From the NCBI GenBank assembly GCA_017520545.1, contig JAFXFM010000013.1, forward strand, positions 62,001 through 126,000: a stretch of DNA of 64,000 bases, in the 5' to 3' direction. The stretch is from Alistipes sp. (GTDB lineage: Bacteria; Bacteroidota; Bacteroidia; Bacteroidales; Rikenellaceae). Under the pieces are notes generated by a model, which had not been told where the DNA came from, made no database searches, and worked only from the letters and a program-made list of their open reading frames with translations. Shown here in pieces: positions 8,550-17,668 of the stretch; positions within the stretch are counted from its first letter, which is position 1; each line of letters starts with the position of its first letter. A program made the position numbers and the translations under genes.

Positions 8550-8756
8550 TTACTCCTTTGGAAGGAGTTGTACATTAACTGCCTGTTCACCCTTGTCGCC
8601 GTTGCTAATCTCGTACGTTACAAGTTGGCCCTCGTTAAGTGCCTTGAAGCCCTCTTTGACGATACCGGTGTAGTGCACAAAAATCTCTTTGCCGTCTTCG
8701 GCGATAATAAATCCGTACCCCTTTTTGGAGTCGAACCATTTTACTTTTCCCTCCAT
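8550..8756 (-). CDS. Cold-shock domain protein
   Basis: This 68-aa CspA-type single-stranded nucleic-acid-binding protein starts MEGKVKWFDSKKGYGFI, containing the RNP1-like motif KGYGFI. The RNP2-like motif is IFVHY. It probably acts as an RNA chaperone in the cytoplasm. The leader is short (about 25 nt after the TATATTTG box), unlike the long thermosensing leader of E. coli cspA, so expression need not be cold-induced. Confidence 0.95.
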   Translation of the reverse strand: MEGKVKWFDSKKGYGFIIAEDGKEIFVHYTGIVKEGFKALNEGQLVTYEISNGDKGEQAVNVQLLPKE

Positions 8757-8785
8757 AGTTAAATCGGTTAGTTTGTTTGGTTATA

Positions 8786-8793
8786 CAAATATA
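8786..8793 (-). promoter_or_regulatory. -7 box of the cold-shock gene
   Basis: TATATTTG on the minus strand matches TAnnTTTG and lies 29 bp upstream of the ATG. Confidence 0.65.
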
Positions 8794-8832
8794 ACAAATT
8801 TTTTTGTGATTGTACCGAAAAAAGGAAAATAA

Positions 8833-8915
8833 TTGTATGCCGTAGCACCAAAAACAAAAAAGATGTCAATTCCTTGACATCTTCTTGCTTCGCTCTTTGT
8901 CGGGGTACCAGGATT
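8833..8915 (-). repeat. Duplicated tRNA-Pro 3' end plus terminator (displaced copy)
   Basis: This 83-bp segment matches 9054-9138 almost completely (one early substitution, one in the stem flank and a 2-bp indel near GCTTCGCT). It carries the last 17 bp or so of tRNA-Pro (CGGGGTACCAGGATT) and a copy of the terminator hairpin, then diverges abruptly at the tRNA T loop. The two copies lie 221 bp apart in direct orientation. Confidence 0.85.
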
Positions 8916-9053
8916 GGCTACTTCGTTCGCTTATGCTCACTTCGCTTAACGCCTTTCCTGTGCGCTCGCCGCGGGGCTGACCAAAACTGCGCTCCGCAAG
9001 AAGTTGATAAATCAACTCCATTTCGTTTTCGCTACTACGCCCTCCAAACAAGT
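8916..9053. other. 138-bp spacer enclosed by the tRNA-Pro tail repeats
   Basis: This gene-free segment lies between the two direct copies. It contains repeated CTTCGCTT/CTTCGTTCGC words and a small palindrome AGTTGATAAATCAACT near 9003-9018. I see no open frame with family similarity and no promoter. Confidence 0.5.
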
Positions 9054-9075
9054 TTGTATGCCGTAGTACCAAAAA

Positions 9076-9102
9076 CAAAAAAGATGTCAATTCCTTGACA
9101 TC
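9076..9102 (-). terminator. Terminator of tRNA-Pro
   Basis: On the minus strand GATGTCAA-GGAA-TTGACATC is followed by a T run. The same hairpin is repeated at 8856-8881 in the duplicated copy. Confidence 0.85.
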
Positions 9103-9122
9103 TCCTTGCTTCGCTTGTTTTG

Positions 9123-9197
9123 TCGGGGTACCAGGATTCGAACCTGGGACCCTCTGGTCCCAAACCAGATGCGCTAACCGGACTGCGCTACACCCCG
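9123..9197 (-). tRNA. tRNA-Pro (anticodon TGG)
   Basis: On the minus strand the acceptor stem CGGGGTG pairs with TACCCCG. The anticodon stem TCTGG/CCAGA encloses the loop TTTGGGA, giving TGG, and the T arm contains GGTTCGAATCC. CCA is not encoded. The transcript has its own consensus promoter and hairpin terminator, and its 3' tail is duplicated 221 bp downstream. Confidence 0.95.
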
Positions 9198-9214
9198 TTG
9201 CTGTATTGCGAGTG

Positions 9215-9245
9215 CAAAGGTAAAGCAAAAAAATTAATCTGCAAA
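9215..9245 (-). promoter_or_regulatory. Promoter of tRNA-Pro (-33 TTTG, -7 TACCTTTG)
   Basis: On the minus strand TTTG (9242-9245), 19 bp and TACCTTTG (9215-9222) match the Bacteroidetes consensus. Spacing and the downstream CACTCGCAA are the same as at tRNA-Gln. Confidence 0.85.
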
Positions 9246-9316
9246 CTTTTTTTAATTTTTTTATCAATTTTTTTGTTTTGCACCGCTTTTTGCCTGCTCT
9301 GCACCACAAAAACAGA

Positions 9317-9874
9317 CTATATTTTCACCTTGAAATATGCTGCGCCACTCGCTTTTGCAGCCTCCAATCCCACAGCCGAGTCCTCGAATATCAACGTTTC
9401 GGCAGGTGAAACACCTTCGAGGGCCATAACTTTGAGAAAAGCTTCGGGCGAAGGCTTCGGCTCTACAACATCGAGCGACGTGATAACGCCATCAACCTTG
9501 CCTTCGATGCCGAGATGACGCATTGCGTTGTGGATATTATCTTTCTGCCCCGTCGAAACTATCCACGCTCGACCACCCTGTGCGCGAAATGCCTGTACGA
9601 AGTTCCACAGTGGCTTGTTTAGTTGTACAGAGTCGAAAAATGTGGGGTAGAGTGCTATCTTACGGCGGCGTATGCGGTCGATGTCTATGTCGTTGGTGAT
9701 GCCTATCTCACGCAAAAATTCGGGACAACGCATACCAAAATAGCGACGACGATAGTCGTTGCGGTCGAGTGTTATCCCCTCTTCGGCAAGGGCTGCAACA
9801 TATGCCTCCATATTTGCCTCTTCGGTCGAGGCGAGAGTGCCGTCGAAATCGAGAAGAATTAGTTTTATCTCCAT
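9317..9874 (-). CDS. HAD-superfamily hydrolase (phosphoglycolate phosphatase-like)
   Basis: This 185-aa cytoplasmic phosphatase of HAD subfamily I has motif I DFDGTL with the nucleophile Asp near residue 9, a helical cap, motif II VSTGQ, the motif III Lys in KPSPEAF, and motif IV IFEDSAVGLEAA. It likely removes phosphate from a small sugar phosphate or phosphoglycolate; the substrate is unknown. It starts 12 bp after the M23 gene at 9887-10816 and is probably the last gene of that leftward operon. Confidence 0.88.
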   Translation of the reverse strand: MEIKLILLDFDGTLASTEEANMEAYVAALAEEGITLDRNDYRRRYFGMRCPEFLREIGITNDIDIDRIRRRKIALYPTFFDSVQLNKPLWNFVQAFRAQGGRAWIVSTGQKDNIHNAMRHLGIEGKVDGVITSLDVVEPKPSPEAFLKVMALEGVSPAETLIFEDSAVGLEAAKASGAAYFKVKI

Positions 9875-9886
9875 TGAAAAACTCGG

Positions 9887-10816
9887 TTAATCGAATGACT
9901 GCATACCCGATTGAGCAATTCGCATAATGCGTTGATACTCATCGGCTGTTAGCTCCATAAAAAAGTAGTGAATCGGATCCACTCGCATATCGTTGTAACG
10001 TACCTCGTAGTGCAGGTGCGGAGCGAGTGAAAGACCAGTGTTGCCCGAGTGGGCAATAACCTCACCGCGACGTACCTTTTGTCCAACCTTCACCTTGGCA
10101 TTTTGAAGATGCGCGTACGAAGTGGTGTAGCCGTTACGGTGGTCTATTGTAATAGTTACACCCGAGGTAGAGTACTTATCTTTGATATTGGTAACTACGC
10201 CATCGGCCGTAGCGACCACGTTCGTTCCCTCCGCGATGGCATAATCCACGCCTTGATGGTTGTGCAATGTGCGGTAGAATGGGTGCATAAGTCGTCCGTA
10301 TGCGGAGGTTAGCAGTGTCAATTCATCGTTCTTCACCGGTTGAATAGCGGGGATATTGTTGCGTTTAAGTCCGATTCTGCGCAATTTGTCATTGAGCTCG
10401 GCATAGCTCTCCTCGGCGGTAACCATTTTCTGTTCCAGCTTGGCGAGCGATGAGTCGAATAGACCGTACATCTCACCGTTCGATTTCGAGAGCAGCGCTT
10501 CGTACAACTCTACGCGCTTGGTGTTGTACTCCGAGTTGAAGTCGTATGGCTCCGAATCGAATATCATAGCGAAGACGTTCTTGTCGCGTGCCACAACATT
10601 TTCGACCACCATAGCCAACGAATCGTGCTTGGCAAGCAGGGATCGGTACTCCCTTTGTAGTTGTCGGTTGGAGCGTTGCAGTCTATGCTCGGCAGGGGTT
10701 ATGATAAGTAGCGACACGACGAGATAGCACAGCACTGCTGCGCCCAACCACGCCATACCGTCCAATATGCGATGTGATACCCTTTTGTCGCCTCTATTTA
10801 TCTCGTGTTGTCCCAT
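9887..10816 (-). CDS. M23 family metallopeptidase, membrane-anchored (second of tandem pair)
   Basis: This 309-aa protein has one N-terminal membrane segment (AAVLCYLVVSLLIIT, about residues 31-45), a coiled-coil region (HRLQRSNRQLQREYRSL and onward) and a C-terminal LytM/M23 zinc peptidase domain. Zn ligands are visible in HQGVDYA (H and D) and HLHYEV. It probably cuts peptidoglycan cross-bridges, or acts in envelope assembly or division as EnvC/NlpD types do. Its ATG overlaps the stop of the upstream M23 paralogue by one base, so the two are translationally coupled. Confidence 0.9.
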   Translation of the reverse strand: MGQHEINRGDKRVSHRILDGMAWLGAAVLCYLVVSLLIITPAEHRLQRSNRQLQREYRSLLAKHDSLAMVVENVVARDKNVFAMIFDSEPYDFNSEYNTKRVELYEALLSKSNGEMYGLFDSSLAKLEQKMVTAEESYAELNDKLRRIGLKRNNIPAIQPVKNDELTLLTSAYGRLMHPFYRTLHNHQGVDYAIAEGTNVVATADGVVTNIKDKYSTSGVTITIDHRNGYTTSYAHLQNAKVKVGQKVRRGEVIAHSGNTGLSLAPHLHYEVRYNDMRVDPIHYFFMELTADEYQRIMRIAQSGMQSFD

Positions 10817-11799
10817 TATTTCGGTATATCTGTTACTCTGCGGCTCACTTCGAGGTCGGTGTTGTATCTGATGTTTTTTAGCAACTCTTGATAGTCGTCA
10901 GCCGTTAAGTTTAGGTTGAAATAGTTGATAGGATTGACGTGTCGGTTGAGGTATATCACCTCGTAGTGGAGGTGTGGACCTGTTGAGCCTCCTGTTGAGC
11001 CAACCTCACCTATGAGTTGTCCTCGTTTTACCCTCTGTCCCTGCGTTACGAATATGCGTTGCAGGTGAGCGTAGCGCGATTTATAAGCAAATTTATGGTC
11101 TATAAGAATTTGCTTTCCATATCCGAAATTTGCTTGCCCCTGATCGACCTTTTCGACCGTTCCGTCGCCCGTCGCAAATACCGGCGTGCCGTAATCTGCC
11201 GAGAGATCGACACCCTTGTGCATTGCGCGTCGGCCGAAAATAGGGTGGCTGCTACGCTCGCCAAATGAGTAGAAAGCCTTTAAGTTCTTGCGGTCAATGG
11301 GCCAAATGGCGGGTATGGCAAGCGAGAACTGCTCTTTCTCCTGCGCCAGCACCTGCAATTGGTCGAGTGAGCGGGAGATGGCGTATGTCAGATGGGTTGC
11401 GGCATCGAGCTGTTCTTGTGTCGAGATTATCAATTCGGAGTGGTCGTTGCCAACCAAATCGAAATACATCGAGTCGGTGTGGGGCTCGTAGATGTTGAGA
11501 AGGTTGAGTGAGTCGCCCGAAAAGAGCATTCTATACACATTTTGGTCGCGGTGGCGAATCTCCTGCAACTTGCTCTCCATCGAGGCGATACGGTTTTGCA
11601 GTATCTCGTATTTTAGTACTATTTCACGGTTTTCTGACTCCAAACTCTCCATTTTCGGGGTAGCGGAGAGGTATGAAATGACGATATTCAGAATCACAAT
11701 CGCAACGAAACCAATCGCTATTTGCAGCAAAATGCGTCGTCGATTTTGTCGCTTTTGGTCGGTCGAAACCTCTTGCCTATTGTGAATATCCCACTTCAA
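10816..11799 (-). CDS. M23 family metallopeptidase, membrane-anchored (first of tandem pair)
   Basis: This 327-aa paralogue of the downstream gene has a membrane segment (ILLQIAIGFVAIVILNIVIS), a coiled coil (MESLESENREIVLKYEIL), and an M23 domain with HKGVDLSA and HLHYEV metal-ligand motifs. No suitable ATG exists near the start of similarity. I chose TTG at 11799 (TTG AAG TGG GAT) because it lies about 20 nt after the predicted transcription start. An upstream in-frame ATG would place the N-terminus inside the promoter. Substrate and role are probably peptidoglycan remodelling in the periplasm. Confidence 0.85.
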   Translation of the reverse strand: MKWDIHNRQEVSTDQKRQNRRRILLQIAIGFVAIVILNIVISYLSATPKMESLESENREIVLKYEILQNRIASMESKLQEIRHRDQNVYRMLFSGDSLNLLNIYEPHTDSMYFDLVGNDHSELIISTQEQLDAATHLTYAISRSLDQLQVLAQEKEQFSLAIPAIWPIDRKNLKAFYSFGERSSHPIFGRRAMHKGVDLSADYGTPVFATGDGTVEKVDQGQANFGYGKQILIDHKFAYKSRYAHLQRIFVTQGQRVKRGQLIGEVGSTGGSTGPHLHYEVIYLNRHVNPINYFNLNLTADDYQELLKNIRYNTDLEVSRRVTDIPK

Positions 11800-11826
11800 T
11801 GCGAAAAAAACTTTGTTATATAGGTG

Positions 11827-11857
11827 CAAAATTAGTATTAATTTTGTATTTTTGCAA
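11827..11857 (-). promoter_or_regulatory. Promoter of the M23-M23-HAD operon
   Basis: On the minus strand TTG (11855-11857), 20 bp and TAATTTTG (11827-11834) fit the -33/-7 pattern. The element overlaps the candidate alaS -7 box on the other strand. Confidence 0.6.
11847..11854 (+). promoter_or_regulatory. Candidate alaS -7 box
   Basis: TATTTTTG matches TAnnTTTG and lies 80 bp before the alaS ATG. I see no clear -33 box. Confidence 0.5.
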
Positions 11858-11934
11858 CCGATTTTGCGCGCACGCATACGTGTTGCCTGCAAACCACTAT
11901 TATAACGAGTTGAAATTATAATTATTATACACAA

Positions 11935-14547
11935 ATGGATTCTAAACAAATACGCCAAGCATTTCTCGACTTCTTTGCAGAGAAACAGCACCTTATTGTG
12001 CCATCGGCACCTATGGTAGTGAAGAACGACCCGACTTTGATGTTTACAAATGCGGGTATGAACCAGTTTAAAGATATTTTCCTCGGCAATGCCGAGCGTA
12101 AGTCGCCACGCGCAGCCGATTCGCAGAAGTGTCTTCGCGTTTCGGGCAAGCATAACGACTTGGAGGAGGTGGGCCACGATACCTACCACCATACAATGTT
12201 CGAGATGCTGGGTAACTGGTCTTTCGGCGACTACTTCAAGGCGGAGGCTATCGCTTGGGCGTGGGAGTTGCTGACCGAGGTATATAAGTTGCCAAAGGAG
12301 CGTATGTATGCTACTGTGTTCGAGGGCTCGGAGGAGGACGGCGTACCGTTCGATCAGGAGGCCTACGATATCTGGAAGGAGCGTCTGCCGGAGGACCACA
12401 TCATTCGTGGTAACAAGCACGACAACTTCTGGGAGATGGGCGAGACGGGTCCTTGCGGTCCTTGTAGTGAGATTCACTTCGACTTGCGCGACGAGGCAGA
12501 GATTGCCGAGAAACCGGGTCGTGATATGGTGAATATGGGCCACCCGCAGGTTATCGAGATTTGGAACCTTGTGTTTATGCAGTTCAATCGCAAGGCTAAC
12601 GGCTCATTGGAACCACTGCCTGCAAAGCACGTAGATACGGGTATGGGCTTCGAGCGTTTGTGTATGATTATGCAGGGTGTGAAGTCGAATTACGATACCG
12701 ACGTATTCCAATCGACCATTAAGGTTTTGTCCGAGATGTCGGGCAAGGAGTATGGCAAGGAGGAGGCTACCGACGTAGCGATGCGAGTTATTGCCGACCA
12801 CCTTCGCGCCATCGCCTTCTCGATTGCCGATGGACAGTTGCCATCGAACGTTAAGGCAGGATATGTTATCCGTCGCATTTTACGTCGTGCGGTGCGCTAC
12901 GGCTACACGTACCTCGGCTTCAACGAGCCATTCATCTGCCGCTTGGTGCCAACTTTGGTTGCACAGATGGGTGAGCAGTATCCTGAGTTGAAGGCACAGC
13001 AGTCGCTCGTTGAGCGCGTTATCGAAGAGGAGGAGGCTTCGTTCCTCCGCACCCTCGCTACGGGTATCAACCTCTTGGAGGGAGTTATCAAGGAGTGCAG
13101 CGGTAAAATTTCGGGTAAGAATGCATTCTTGCTCTACGATACATACGGATTCCCTATCGACTTGACCGAGCTGATAGCCAAAGAGCACGGTGTAGAGGTC
13201 GATTTGGTGGAGTTCGACAAGGAGTTGCAGGCGCAGAAGGAGCGTTCGCGCAACGCCGCAGCGCAGGATATCGACGATTGGAAGGAGTTGATTCCTGATA
13301 TGAAGAACGAGGAGTTTATCGGATATGACACTTTGGAGGCGGACGTTCGTATTGCCCGTGTGCGTAAGGTGCAGACCAAGAATAAGGTTTCGTACCAGAT
13401 GGTGTTTGACAAGACTCCATTCTATGGTAATTCGGGCGGTCAGGTTGGCGACATTGGTTATATCGAGTCGGCAAACGAGAAGATTGATATTGTGGCGACC
13501 GAGAAGGAGAATGGCTTGATTATCCACATCGTAAATCAGTTGCCGGAAAACTTGGAGGCGGAGTTTCACGCTGTGGTAAACCCTGCAAAGCGTCAGTCTT
13601 CGGCAAACAACCACACCGCAACCCACCTTCTCCACGCAGCTTTGCGTAAGGTATTGGGCACGCACGTGGAGCAGAAGGGCTCGATGGTGTCGCCCGAGGT
13701 GTTGCGTTTCGACTTTTCGCACTTCCAGAAGATGACCGACGAGGAGCTTCGTGCCGTAGAGCGTGAGGTTAATGCGAAGATTCGACTCAACTCGCCACTC
13801 GATGAGAACCGTGAGGCTACACAGGAGGAGGCTCAGGCGGCAGGCGCAATGATGCTCTTCGGCGAGAAGTATGGCGACAAGGTGCGTATGGTACGCTTTG
13901 GCGAATCGGTTGAGTTGTGCGGTGGTACTCACACCTCGGCAACCGGAAATATCGGTATGTTCAAGATTGTATCGGAGTCGGCTATCTCGGCCGGTGTACG
14001 TCGTATCGAGGCGGTAACGGGCGAGAAGGCGGAGGCTTTGGTCTATACAGCACAAGATTTGATTACTTCGCTTGGCGAGATGCTCGGCAACTCGCAACTC
14101 GTACCTGCTATTAAGCGATTGGTTGAGAGCAACGATGCACTTGCAAAGGAGGTTGAGTCTATGCAGAGGGAGCAATTGAATACCCTTACCGACAGTATTT
14201 TGGCAAATACACCTGAAACTGACGGCTACTTCGTGGTGGCTCGAGAGTTGCCACGCCAGACCGAGTTTGTTAAGAATTTGGCTTACAATTTGCGCTCTCG
14301 CAAGCCAAACCTCGTTATGGTCGTAGGCTCGAACGTGGGCGGCAAGGCTACGCTTACCATTATGCTCGGCGACGATGTGGTTAGCAAGGGCGTAGATGCG
14401 GGCGCGGTAGTTCGCGAGGCTGCCAAGGCTATCCAAGGTGGCGGTGGCGGTCAGAAGTTCTTCGCTACGGCGGGTGGTAAGAACCCTGATGGCTTGAACG
14501 AGGCTATCGAGAAGGCGAAGGCGTTGATTTTCGCTGCGCTCAAATAA
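11935..14547 (+). CDS. alaS: Alanine--tRNA ligase
   Basis: This 870-aa enzyme has a normal family length. It charges tRNA-Ala and edits mischarged Ser/Gly. The N-terminal class II catalytic domain begins [19 protein letters not shown] and contains [11 protein letters not shown]. The editing domain has the HTATH and CGGTH zinc-binding motifs (roughly residues 560 and 660), and the C-terminal glycine-rich DHHA1 domain includes [11 protein letters not shown]. gpmI follows 33 bp downstream. Confidence 0.98.
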   Translation: MDSKQIRQAFLDFFAEKQHLIVPSAPMVVKNDPTLMFTNAGMNQFKDIFLGNAERKSPRAADSQKCLRVSGKHNDLEEVGHDTYHHTMFEMLGNWSFGDYFKAEAIAWAWELLTEVYKLPKERMYATVFEGSEEDGVPFDQEAYDIWKERLPEDHIIRGNKHDNFWEMGETGPCGPCSEIHFDLRDEAEIAEKPGRDMVNMGHPQVIEIWNLVFMQFNRKANGSLEPLPAKHVDTGMGFERLCMIMQGVKSNYDTDVFQSTIKVLSEMSGKEYGKEEATDVAMRVIADHLRAIAFSIADGQLPSNVKAGYVIRRILRRAVRYGYTYLGFNEPFICRLVPTLVAQMGEQYPELKAQQSLVERVIEEEEASFLRTLATGINLLEGVIKECSGKISGKNAFLLYDTYGFPIDLTELIAKEHGVEVDLVEFDKELQAQKERSRNAAAQDIDDWKELIPDMKNEEFIGYDTLEADVRIARVRKVQTKNKVSYQMVFDKTPFYGNSGGQVGDIGYIESANEKIDIVATEKENGLIIHIVNQLPENLEAEFHAVVNPAKRQSSANNHTATHLLHAALRKVLGTHVEQKGSMVSPEVLRFDFSHFQKMTDEELRAVEREVNAKIRLNSPLDENREATQEEAQAAGAMMLFGEKYGDKVRMVRFGESVELCGGTHTSATGNIGMFKIVSESAISAGVRRIEAVTGEKAEALVYTAQDLITSLGEMLGNSQLVPAIKRLVESNDALAKEVESMQREQLNTLTDSILANTPETDGYFVVARELPRQTEFVKNLAYNLRSRKPNLVMVVGSNVGGKATLTIMLGDDVVSKGVDAGAVVREAAKAIQGGGGGQKFFATAGGKNPDGLNEAIEKAKALIFAALK

Positions 14548-14580
14548 AATGCAAAATGCAAAATTAAAAATTACACAGAT

Positions 14581-16107
14581 ATGGCAAATAAAGTTTTGTT
14601 AATGATTTTGGACGGTTGGGGTATTGGAAACCACACAAAGTCCGATGCGATTTATTCTACAAATCCCGAGTTTATCAACGCATTGACTGCTGCAAATCCG
14701 CACGCAGAGTTGCGTACCGATGGTGAAAACGTTGGTTTGCCTGATGGACAGATGGGTAACTCGGAGGTGGGCCACCTCAATATCGGTGCAGGTCGTGTAG
14801 TATATCAGGACCTCGTAAAAATTAACCGCGCTTGCAAGACGGGCTCGATTTTGGAGAACAAAGAGATTGTAGCAGCATTTGAGTATGCAAAGGCGAATGG
14901 TGTGAATGTTCACTTTATGGGCTTATTGTCGGACGGTGGTGTTCACTCGTCTATCGACCACCTGTTCAAGTTGTGCGACATCTCGAAGCACTACGGCATC
15001 GAGAATACCTTCGTACACTGCTTTATGGACGGTCGTGATACCGACCCAAAGAGTGGTAAGGGCTTTGTCGAGGCGTTGGAGAACCATATGGCTCAATCGA
15101 CCGGCAAAATTGCTTCGATTATTGGTCGCTACTACGCAATGGACCGCGACAAGCGTTGGGAGCGCGTGAAAATTGCTTACGACTGCTTGGTTGATGGCGT
15201 AGGCGAGAAGGCTACCGATATGGTTGCAGCTGTCGAGAAGTCGTACGAAGAGGGTGTAACCGACGAGTTTATCAAACCTATCGTGGCGGTTGATGGCGAG
15301 GGTAACGCTATCGGTACAATCAAACCAAACGATATGGTTATCTTCTTCAACTATCGTAACGACCGCGCACGCGAGATTACAGTGGCTCTTACACAGCAGG
15401 ATATGCCGGAGGCGGGTATGCACACAATGCCGCTCTACTACTGCTGTATGACTCCATACGATGCATCGTTCGAGGGCTTGCATATTCTCTTCGACAAGGA
15501 GAACGTGCAGAACACCATTGGCGAGTATGTTTCGTCGCTTGGTTTGAAGCAGTTGCGTATTGCCGAGACCGAGAAGTATGCTCACGTAACATTCTTCCTC
15601 AACGGAGGTCGCGAGGAGAAGTTCGAGAACGAGGACCGTATATTGGTTGCTTCGCCAAAGGTTGCTACCTACGACTTGCAACCGGAGATGAGCGCATACG
15701 AGGTTGCCGACAAGTTGGTTGGTGCATTGGACGAGCAGAAGTACGACTTTATCTGCCTGAACTTCGCAAATGGCGATATGGTGGGCCATACAGGTATCTA
15801 CGAGGCTATCGAGAAGGCTGTCAAAGCGGTTGATGCTTGCGTGGAGAAGGTTGTAACCTCGGCAAAGGCAAATGGCTACGAGGTGGTATTGATTGCCGAC
15901 CACGGAAATGCCGACAACGCTATCAATGAGGATGGTACACCAAATACTGCGCACTCGCTCAATCCGGTACCTATCGTAGTTGTTTCGGAGCGTGTTGCAA
16001 AGGTTGAAAACGGAATTTTGGCCGATGTCGCTCCAACAGTACTCTCGTTGATGGGCGTACCACAGCCAGCCGAGATGGACGGACACTCGCTCGTAACTTT
16101 GAAGTAG
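14581..16107 (+). CDS. gpmI: 2,3-bisphosphoglycerate-independent phosphoglycerate mutase
   Basis: This 508-aa dimanganese enzyme of glycolysis interconverts 3- and 2-phosphoglycerate through a phosphoserine. The N-terminal metal site starts [10 protein letters not shown], Ser61 lies in [14 protein letters not shown] (the phosphorylated Ser), and ADHGNADN near the C-terminus provides further metal ligands. Length is normal. The spacer to alaS contains the words AAAATGCAAAATGC. Confidence 0.98.
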   Translation: MANKVLLMILDGWGIGNHTKSDAIYSTNPEFINALTAANPHAELRTDGENVGLPDGQMGNSEVGHLNIGAGRVVYQDLVKINRACKTGSILENKEIVAAFEYAKANGVNVHFMGLLSDGGVHSSIDHLFKLCDISKHYGIENTFVHCFMDGRDTDPKSGKGFVEALENHMAQSTGKIASIIGRYYAMDRDKRWERVKIAYDCLVDGVGEKATDMVAAVEKSYEEGVTDEFIKPIVAVDGEGNAIGTIKPNDMVIFFNYRNDRAREITVALTQQDMPEAGMHTMPLYYCCMTPYDASFEGLHILFDKENVQNTIGEYVSSLGLKQLRIAETEKYAHVTFFLNGGREEKFENEDRILVASPKVATYDLQPEMSAYEVADKLVGALDEQKYDFICLNFANGDMVGHTGIYEAIEKAVKAVDACVEKVVTSAKANGYEVVLIADHGNADNAINEDGTPNTAHSLNPVPIVVVSERVAKVENGILADVAPTVLSLMGVPQPAEMDGHSLVTLK

Positions 16108-16140
16108 TATATAATTATATATAAGTATAATAAAAAAAAG

Positions 16141-16176
16141 CCAATGGCTAATGGCCAATGGCTAATAGCTAAATTA
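16141..16176. repeat. GGCTAATGGC word repeat between gpmI and lysA
   Basis: CCAATGGCTAATGGCCAATG is followed by GCTAATAGCTAAATTACT. The same words occur at 111-140 and 20885-20925, and single words elsewhere. Confidence 0.7.
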
Positions 16177-16178
16177 CT

Positions 16179-17336
16179 ATGTTGAGCAGACAAGTTGCCG
16201 CAAAGTTGGCAACACACGAAACCCCATTCTATCTCTATGATGTAGACCTCTTGCACCAGACTCTCGATAGTTTGATGTCGGTGGCGCACCGCTATGACTA
16301 TAAGGTACATTACGCCATTAAGGCGAACTACGACCCACGCCTATTGCAGATTATCCGCGAGCACGGTCTGGGCGTGGATTGTGCCAGCGGTAACGAGGTG
16401 AAGTGCGCCATTGAGGCGGGCTTTGACCCTAAAACTATCGTTTATGCAGGCGTTGGAAAGCGCGATAAGGAGATTCGTTACGCCATCGAGCAGGGTATCT
16501 TCGCCATCAACTGCGAGTCGATTGAGGAGTTGCACGTTGTGAACGAGATTGCAGGCGAGATGGGTAAGGTTGTGAGTGTTGGTTTGCGCGTAAACCCCGA
16601 CATCGACCCAAAGACCAACCACTGCATCGACACAGGTCAGGCAGATTCGAAGTTCGGTATCTCCTACGAGGAGATTTTGGACAAGGTAGAGGAGATTAAG
16701 GCGTTGAAGAACCTCGACGTTATAGGAATGCATATTCACATCGGCTCGCAAATTCGCGAATTGCACGTATTCGAGAATATGTGCAACAAGGTGAATATGA
16801 TTGTCAAGAATCTCACCGACCTCGGCTTCGAGTTGGAGTTTGTAGATGTTGGTGGTGGCCTTGGTGTGAATTACGATATGCCTGAGAATGAGCCAATTCC
16901 TAACTTTGCTTCGGTATTTGCTATCATCAAGCAGCACTTGCAGGTTGGCAAGCGAGAGGTCCATTTCGAATTTGGTCGCGCCATTGTTGCCGAGTGCGGA
17001 GAGCTTATCACGAAGGTACTCTTCAATAAGACTACCGCAACGGGTCGTCGCCTTGTGATTGTCGATGCGAGTATGACCGAACTTATTCGTCCGGCGCTAT
17101 ACGGATCGTATCACAATATCGAGAATATAACTTCCGAGAGCGAGCAGCGTCTGAAATATACTATCGTCGGCACAGCCTGCGAGAGTACCGATATTTTCGA
17201 CGAGAATGTATCTCTTCCGCTCACCAAGCGTGGCGATTTGCTGACGCTGAAAACCGCCGGTGCTTACGGAATGTCGATGGCGTCGCGTTACAATCAGCAC
17301 GATTTGCCGGCAGCAGTATATTCCGACGAATTGTAA
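16179..17336 (+). CDS. lysA: Diaminopimelate decarboxylase
   Basis: This 385-aa PLP enzyme converts meso-diaminopimelate to lysine. The PLP lysine is K48 in YAIKAN, the barrel contains GMHIHIGSQI and the glycine-rich DVGGGLGVNY phosphate-binding loop, and the second domain has CESTDIF with the catalytic Cys and GAYGMSMAS. A long palindromic element with a terminator-like hairpin begins within 10 bp of the stop. Confidence 0.97.
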   Translation: MLSRQVAAKLATHETPFYLYDVDLLHQTLDSLMSVAHRYDYKVHYAIKANYDPRLLQIIREHGLGVDCASGNEVKCAIEAGFDPKTIVYAGVGKRDKEIRYAIEQGIFAINCESIEELHVVNEIAGEMGKVVSVGLRVNPDIDPKTNHCIDTGQADSKFGISYEEILDKVEEIKALKNLDVIGMHIHIGSQIRELHVFENMCNKVNMIVKNLTDLGFELEFVDVGGGLGVNYDMPENEPIPNFASVFAIIKQHLQVGKREVHFEFGRAIVAECGELITKVLFNKTTATGRRLVIVDASMTELIRPALYGSYHNIENITSESEQRLKYTIVGTACESTDIFDENVSLPLTKRGDLLTLKTAGAYGMSMASRYNQHDLPAAVYSDEL

Positions 17337-17344
17337 AAAATGTT

Positions 17345-17452
17345 TTTAAGCAGCGATAGTTGCGTTACACAAAAAAAATCCGAGACAGGAAAATACGTTA
17401 AGTATTCCCCTGCCTCGGATTTTTTTGCAAGCCTTACTCTCATCTGCTTAAA
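17345..17452. repeat. Long imperfect palindromic element, copy 2
   Basis: The outer arms are TTTAAGCAGCGATAG and CTCATCTGCTTAAA. Inside lie TTGCGTTAC and GCCTTACTCT, then the terminator hairpin at 17371-17427. The outer parts match copy 3 (29531-29648), whereas the central hairpin sequence is different. Confidence 0.75.
17371..17427 (+). terminator. Terminator hairpin downstream of lysA
   Basis: AAAAAATCCGAG plus CAGG pairs with CCTG plus CCTCGGATTTTTT across a loop of about 20 nt. A-rich and T-rich flanks allow function in both directions. Confidence 0.8.
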
Positions 17453-17635
17453 TTCCATTTTTTGGTGGGGAAGGTGAAACGAATTTATAGATTTATTAGA
17501 ATATAAAGAATTTAGGGAATTTAGCGAAAAAGAAAAATCGTTAAGTTCCCTAAACTCTTTAATATTCCCTACACCCTCTTCTCCAAAATCTTGATATAAA
17601 TCAAAAAAAAGTTTTCCGCTTTCCGTTTCTTTCGC

Positions 17636-17643
17636 TATCTTTG
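17636..17643 (+). promoter_or_regulatory. -7 box of the GH20 gene
   Basis: TATCTTTG is an exact TAnnTTTG match, 26 bp before the ATG. The region just upstream is a TTTTCCGCTTTCCG word repeat. The rest of the 332-bp spacer (17453-17630) shows AT-rich sequence only. Confidence 0.75.
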
Positions 17644-17668
17644 TAAAAGATACTAAAACCTTAACCCT

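Noticed and set aside
8898-8930. Second tRNA-Pro gene
   Set aside because: Only the 3' acceptor and part of the T arm are present. The sequence diverges in the T loop, so no tRNA can fold.
11800-12543. N-terminal extension of the first M23 gene to 12543
   Set aside because: It would run antisense through alaS and its promoter. The M23 protein starts well at TTG 11799.
12880-14436. Long open frame opposite alaS
   Set aside because: Antisense shadow of alaS. Synonymous-position bias (C/G at third positions) removes stop codons on the other strand.
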